Positions 42,450 through 46,511 of a stretch of 46,511 bases of DNA are shown in pieces. The translations under genes were made by a program, and so were the position numbers. Every line of letters begins with the position of its first letter. Positions within the stretch are counted from its first letter, which is position 1. The stretch comes from Candidatus Gastranaerophilales bacterium (GTDB lineage Bacteria > Cyanobacteriota > Vampirovibrionia > Gastranaerophilales > Gastranaerophilaceae). Below the pieces are notes generated by a model that was not told the DNA's origin, did not search any database, and saw nothing but the letters and a program-made list of their open reading frames with translations. The stretch spans positions 1 to 46,511 of the forward strand of contig CALVBT010000011.1 of NCBI GenBank assembly GCA_944325885.1, written 5' to 3'.

Positions 42450-42965
42450 TTACTGGACAGCAGAAGGCTCCTGCACATCAGCGGCCTGACCTGTTGTTGC
42501 ACCGGCATCTGCGGGAGATTGCCCCTCTTCCTGTGCTGCGTTAGGGTCTACAACTGTAACGCCCATTGCTGACAAAGCCTGTCTGGCTTTTGGCGCAAGT
42601 GCTGTATCGGGGAAATTTTCAAGAATTGTTTGATAACAGTCAATAGCTTCCTGTTTATATTCTCTGGCCTTATACAAATTTGCGGCCTTATAATACAAAG
42701 GTGCAAGCGACAAATCAGGCGCAATCAGCATCTGGTTATCGAGTTTTATTTTAATCTCTATCATCGACGCATTGTCTGCAGGCGAAAACAGCGAATTTGC
42801 ATAAACCTTTCTTGTCAATTTATCAATAGTATCAGACATTGTGGTCATATCTTCCTGTGTTATAGACCCTGCTGATTTTTTAGACTTTTTGGCAGCAAGA
42901 GAGTCCTTTGATGCCATTGAAAAAACTATCATCCCTATCAACAATAAAATTAATGTCTTTTTCAT
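42450..42965 (-). CDS. Exported TPR-like protein
   Basis: A 171-residue protein with a signal peptide (LILLLIGMIVFSMASKDSLA) and a single tetratricopeptide-like unit (LAPLYYKAANLYKAREYKQEAIDCYQTILENFPDTALAPKARQAL) similar to the C-terminal part of YbgF/CpoB-type proteins. The last 40 residues are low-complexity A/Q/E/G. Function not assignable; probably periplasmic. It diverges from the GH3 family gene. Confidence 0.8.
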   Translation of the reverse strand: MKKTLILLLIGMIVFSMASKDSLAAKKSKKSAGSITQEDMTTMSDTIDKLTRKVYANSLFSPADNASMIEIKIKLDNQMLIAPDLSLAPLYYKAANLYKAREYKQEAIDCYQTILENFPDTALAPKARQALSAMGVTVVDPNAAQEEGQSPADAGATTGQAADVQEPSAVQ

Positions 42966-43106
42966 TATCTATTCGCTACGCCTCTGTCTGGATTACGCTT
43001 TTAAAGTATAATACTCCACCCTGAAAATATCATATAATAAATAATTATTTTTTGCACTAAACCGTATGTAGGAATTTTTTATATTAATTTAAGCTAAAAT
43101 AAAGTT

Positions 43107-44105
43107 ATGCAAAATCTGACTCTTGAACAAAAAATTTATCAAATGTTTATTCTGGGCTATGAGGGAGAAAATCCGCTCGCCTGCCCCGAGTTCATACACG
43201 CACTAAAATCCGGACTCGGAGGTGTGATATTTTTTACACAAAATATTTACGACAAAGAACACTTTAAAGACGCTGTTTCAACAATAAAACAAAATGCCCT
43301 GATTCCGCCGTTTTTGAGCATTGATCAGGAGGGCGGCAGAGTCGAAAGAACGCTCAATCTCTATGGCGGCTCCCACTATCTGAGCGCAAGAGCTGCAGCA
43401 AATAAAGGGCCGGAAACCGTAAAACAGCAAACAGACTGGATTAGTCAGGAGTTAAAATATCTGGGACTTAATATGAACTTTGCTCCTGTTCTGGATGTGG
43501 ACACAAATCCCGCCAACCCGATTATCGGCGACAGGTCTTTTTCCTCAGACCCTGACAAGGTCACGGAATACGGGAAAATTGTCACAGATACTTACAAGCA
43601 AAACCACATTATCCCTGTAGGGAAACACTTCCCCGGCCACGGCGATACAAAAACAGACTCTCATCTTGAAATGCCCGAGGTGGATTTGAGTTTTGAAGAA
43701 CTCGAAAACATTCACATAAAACCCTTTAAAGCTTTGATTAATGACCTTCCGGCGATAATGGCTGCGCATGTGCATTACACAGCTTTTGACAGAGAAAAAA
43801 TCCCTGCATCGGTTTCTCAAAATGTAATAGAAAACTATCTTAGAAAAACACTCGGATTCAAGGGCCTTGTTATCTCAGATGACATGGTTATGGGCGGGAT
43901 AAAAAAATTCACCCCATTTGAAGCCTGCAAAAAAGCAATAAATGCCGGTGTAAACATGTTTATTTTCCGCACCTGCAACGAAATGACCATCTCTCTTATT
44001 GAACAGCTCGCTACTGCTGTCAAAAACAAAGATATTGACCAAAAAAAAATTGACACCAGCATAAATTACATATCCAATCTCAAACAAAATGTTGCTAAAC
44101 CTTAA
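43107..44105 (+). CDS. nagZ: Glycoside hydrolase family 3, beta-N-acetylglucosaminidase type
   Basis: A 332-residue GH3 enzyme. IDQEGGRVER, NFAPVLDVDTNPANPIIGDRSFSSDP, KHFPGHGDTKTDSH (the NagZ acid/base histidine loop) and the nucleophile aspartate in GLVISDDMVMGGI are all present. NagZ-type enzymes release N-acetylglucosamine from peptidoglycan fragments during cell-wall recycling. No signal peptide is visible, so it is probably cytoplasmic. The ribosome site is weak (AATAAAGTT before the ATG). Confidence 0.93.
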   Translation: MQNLTLEQKIYQMFILGYEGENPLACPEFIHALKSGLGGVIFFTQNIYDKEHFKDAVSTIKQNALIPPFLSIDQEGGRVERTLNLYGGSHYLSARAAANKGPETVKQQTDWISQELKYLGLNMNFAPVLDVDTNPANPIIGDRSFSSDPDKVTEYGKIVTDTYKQNHIIPVGKHFPGHGDTKTDSHLEMPEVDLSFEELENIHIKPFKALINDLPAIMAAHVHYTAFDREKIPASVSQNVIENYLRKTLGFKGLVISDDMVMGGIKKFTPFEACKKAINAGVNMFIFRTCNEMTISLIEQLATAVKNKDIDQKKIDTSINYISNLKQNVAKP

Positions 44106-44191
44106 CGAAAACCTGCGCACCCTCTTGATATCTAAGCATGTTTTAATTAAGATAAATTTATTGTCACTAAAAGTGTAATTATCGCAAAGTT

Positions 44192-44197
44192 TATAAT
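44192..44197 (+). promoter_or_regulatory. Likely -10 box of rplS
   Basis: A perfect TATAAT lies 22 bases before the rplS ATG. No good -35 box is found at 16-18 bases, the nearest TTGTCA being 25 bases away. The very short leader leaves room only for the ribosome site AAAGGAATAAAGCA, which makes this call uncertain. Confidence 0.35.
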
Positions 44198-44218
44198 TAG
44201 AAATAAAGGAATAAAGCA

Positions 44219-44575
44219 ATGAATCCGATAGTTGAAGCATTAGGAAAAAAACACATTGAAAATAACAATCTTCCTGAATTGAATCCGGGAGATACAGTTA
44301 AAGTTTTTGTTAGAATCATCGAAGGCAACAAAGAAAGAACTCAGGCTTTCGAAGGTATCATCATTAAAAAGAGAGGCTCAGGCGTTGGCAAAACCATCAC
44401 CGTAAGAAAAACTTTCCAGGGTGTTGGTGTTGAAAGAGTATTCCCTGTTTACTCTCCTCGTTTGGAAAAAATTCAAGTTGTTAGACGCGGTGACGTTAGA
44501 AGAGCTAAATTGTACTACCTCAGAGAACGTTCCGGCAAAGCTACCAGAATTAAAGAAAAAATCGAAAAAAGATAA
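44219..44575 (+). CDS. rplS: 50S ribosomal protein L19
   Basis: The 118-residue L19 is complete: [45 protein letters not shown] and [46 protein letters not shown]. It lies at the 30S-50S interface. rimM and trmD, its usual companions, are not here. A strong terminator follows. Confidence 0.97.
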   Translation: MNPIVEALGKKHIENNNLPELNPGDTVKVFVRIIEGNKERTQAFEGIIIKKRGSGVGKTITVRKTFQGVGVERVFPVYSPRLEKIQVVRRGDVRRAKLYYLRERSGKATRIKEKIEKR

Positions 44576-44594
44576 TTTTTTAAAAACAACAAAC

Positions 44595-44629
44595 AAAAAG
44601 ACTGCCAATTTTTACGGCAGTCTTTTTTT
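44595..44629 (+). terminator. Rho-independent terminator after rplS
   Basis: AAAAAGACTGCC and GGCAGTCTTTTT pair over 12 bp around a 9-base loop and end in a T-run. Confidence 0.9.
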
Positions 44630-44747
44630 ATATATTAGACATTATTAGCCCTATACAATACCATCAAAATTAAGTTTACATTCCTTTACGATTGATAATA
44701 TTTATTATGTAAGATTGTTGTTTTTTATTGTTTTTTTATATGTTCAA

Positions 44748-44783
44748 TTTCTTTTCTTTTTTTGCGACGAAAAAGAAAAGAAA
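44748..44783. repeat. Perfect 14-bp inverted repeat
   Basis: TTTCTTTTCTTTTT and AAAAAGAAAAGAAA flank TTGCGACG. It is AT-only in the arms and lies in the non-coding stretch between rplS and the rRNA genes. No clear role. Confidence 0.6.
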
Positions 44784-44817
44784 CGAACCAAAGAAAAGAA
44801 AAAGGACGCTGATTAAA

Positions 44818-44899
44818 ACAGACTCTAATATATTTATCTCCAAAATTTTCTAAACGCTTACGCTAACGAAAATTTTGTTCGTAAATACAAAGAGTCTGT
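44818..44899. other. Nested hairpin, possible terminator or small RNA
   Basis: ACAGACTC (44818-44825) pairs with GAGTCTGT (44892-44899), and inside it CAAAATTTTC (44841-44850) pairs with GAAAATTTTG (44868-44877) around a loop holding CGCTTACGCTAACG. The two stems are coaxial with unpaired bulges between them. Confidence 0.5.
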
Positions 44900-44953
44900 A
44901 ACCATAGTCACAACGGCAGAGCCGTAAAACACTTTCGTGTGCAGCTTCGCTGC

Positions 44954-45170
44954 ATACAGATAATTGTTAAAAAAAGACCTTTGCATAGTGAATTACAGAA
45001 TGTTGCATATACAACTGCAAACGAGGTATTGTCCGAGGCACGGGGAAATTACTTGAACCACAGATAATATTTGTACTTTAGCAATTTTGACGTGCCGAGT
45101 TGCCGAGACAGGTATATGCTACTTTCTGTATGAACGAAGCAGCAGGTCTGATTTTAATAATTATCTGTAT
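44954..45170. ncRNA. Candidate long-hairpin RNA beside the rRNA operon
   Basis: A 217-base stretch closed by ATACAGATAATT (44954-44965) and AATTATCTGTAT (45159-45170). Nested pairs follow in order: AGACC / GGTCT, TACAG / CTGTA, and GGCACG (45037-45042) / CGTGCC (45091-45096), with a GTTG-CATATA-CAAC side hairpin. Length and rod shape recall 6S RNA, but I do not see its diagnostic sequence, so no name is given. Strand is unknown. No ORF is present. Confidence 0.45.
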
Positions 45171-45288
45171 TAAAATTACCACATCAAAACAAAAGATAAA
45201 AAACTTACATAATAAATATTATCAAACCAACGCAACAAAAAAGAGTTTCTGAAATTACTTCAAAAACTCTTCTTTGCTAAAATTAGAA

Positions 45289-45403
45289 TCTGGCAACTAG
45301 CTATCTTCCCAGGCGGTCATCCGCCAAGTAGTTTCGCCGCAAGCTGTCTTTACGACCGTGTTCGGGATGGGAACGGGTGGGATCCAGCCGCTTGGTCACC
45401 AGA
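45289..45403 (-). rRNA. rrf: 5S ribosomal RNA
   Basis: Read on the minus strand: TCTGGTGACCAAGCGGCTGG, then the conserved CCCACCCGTTCCCATCCCGAACACGG and a 3' end AGTTGCCAGA that pairs with the 5' end. Length about 115 nt. Ends were placed by the terminal helix. It is the last gene of the rRNA operon on this strand. Confidence 0.93.
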
Positions 45404-45411
45404 AAATCGAT

Positions 45412-45463
45412 TTTGATTGGCTTTTGATGAAAAACATCACCAATCAAACCGGTCATCTGACCG
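45412..45463 (-). other. Processing hairpins in the 23S-5S spacer
   Basis: TTTGATTGG...CCAATCAAA (45412-45420 / 45440-45448), with an inner TGATG/CATCA, and CGGTCA-TC-TGACCG (45450-45463) form two hairpins just upstream of mature 5S rRNA. They are likely RNase cleavage or transcript-folding sites. Confidence 0.5.
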
Positions 45464-45521
45464 TACACTAAAAGCTACATAGTAATTATAAGCAAAACGC
45501 AATCATAATTCCTATTATAGG

Positions 45522-46511
<990 letters not shown>

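Noticed and set aside
44954-45170. Naming the long hairpin as 6S RNA
   Set aside because: Only size and rod shape agree. I could not identify a convincing open-complex bubble or conserved 6S sequence.

Overview
The window comes from a low-GC bacterium with a Gram-negative style envelope (two TolC-type outer-membrane factors, an EmrAB-type pump) and an anaerobic, hydrogen-related lifestyle (two [FeFe]-hydrogenase-family proteins, a Rex NADH/NAD+ sensor). The gene content and the rpoA-rplQ-truA-rplM-rpsI order suggest a non-photosynthetic cyanobacterial lineage such as Melainabacteria/Gastranaerophilales. That placement is an inference; the partial 23S rRNA at the right end could settle it.

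Layout. (1) 0.2-5.1 kb, minus strand: a five-gene [FeFe]-hydrogenase operon: thioredoxin-like ferredoxin, PAS-containing sensory-type hydrogenase, SpoIIE/PP2C-type phosphatase, second thioredoxin-like ferredoxin, multi-cluster hydrogenase. It diverges from rex, and a good Rex operator match lies just downstream of the operon's predicted -10 box. (2) 6.1-15.8 kb: TolC-like protein, a small secreted protein, a zinc-ribbon protein, a DtxR-type metalloregulator, an acyl-CoA synthetase, then a complete marR-emrA-emrB / tolC-like efflux locus with a near-perfect palindrome over the marR promoter. (3) 15.8-23.9 kb: polA, two poorly known proteins, a GIY-YIG protein, a dihydrouridine synthase and a large secreted TPR protein. 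(4) 24.1-35.2 kb: a long ribosomal cluster (rpsE-rpmD-rplO-secY // infA-rpmJ-rpsM-rpsK-rpsD-rpoA-rplQ-truA-rplM-rpsI). It begins abruptly at rpsE, lacks adk and map after secY, and is interrupted by a repeat plus an ORF with a phosphoribosyltransferase-like motif. (5) 35.4-44.6 kb: unknown proteins, a patatin, an nfeD plus two SPFH genes, a GH3 family enzyme and rplS. (6) 44.6-46.5 kb: a hairpin-rich non-coding stretch, then 5S and the 3' third of 23S rRNA on the minus strand.

The most unusual content is non-coding. A modular intergenic repeat family (core motif GTCAACTGACTCCG) occurs about a dozen times, always in the same orientation whatever the strand of the neighbouring genes, and often touches stop codons. 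Two copies carry a 60-nt module whose inner stem changes at five consecutive pairs while pairing is kept and the loop is identical. Two copies carry a 190-bp foldback module. Separately, three consecutive ribosomal genes (rpmJ, rpsM, rpsK) end in TAG followed at once by CGGATT and a GC-rich foldable spacer, closed by a complementary AATCC-type sequence whose pairing partner changes in step. Both sets look like structured elements that I do not recognise from any known family.
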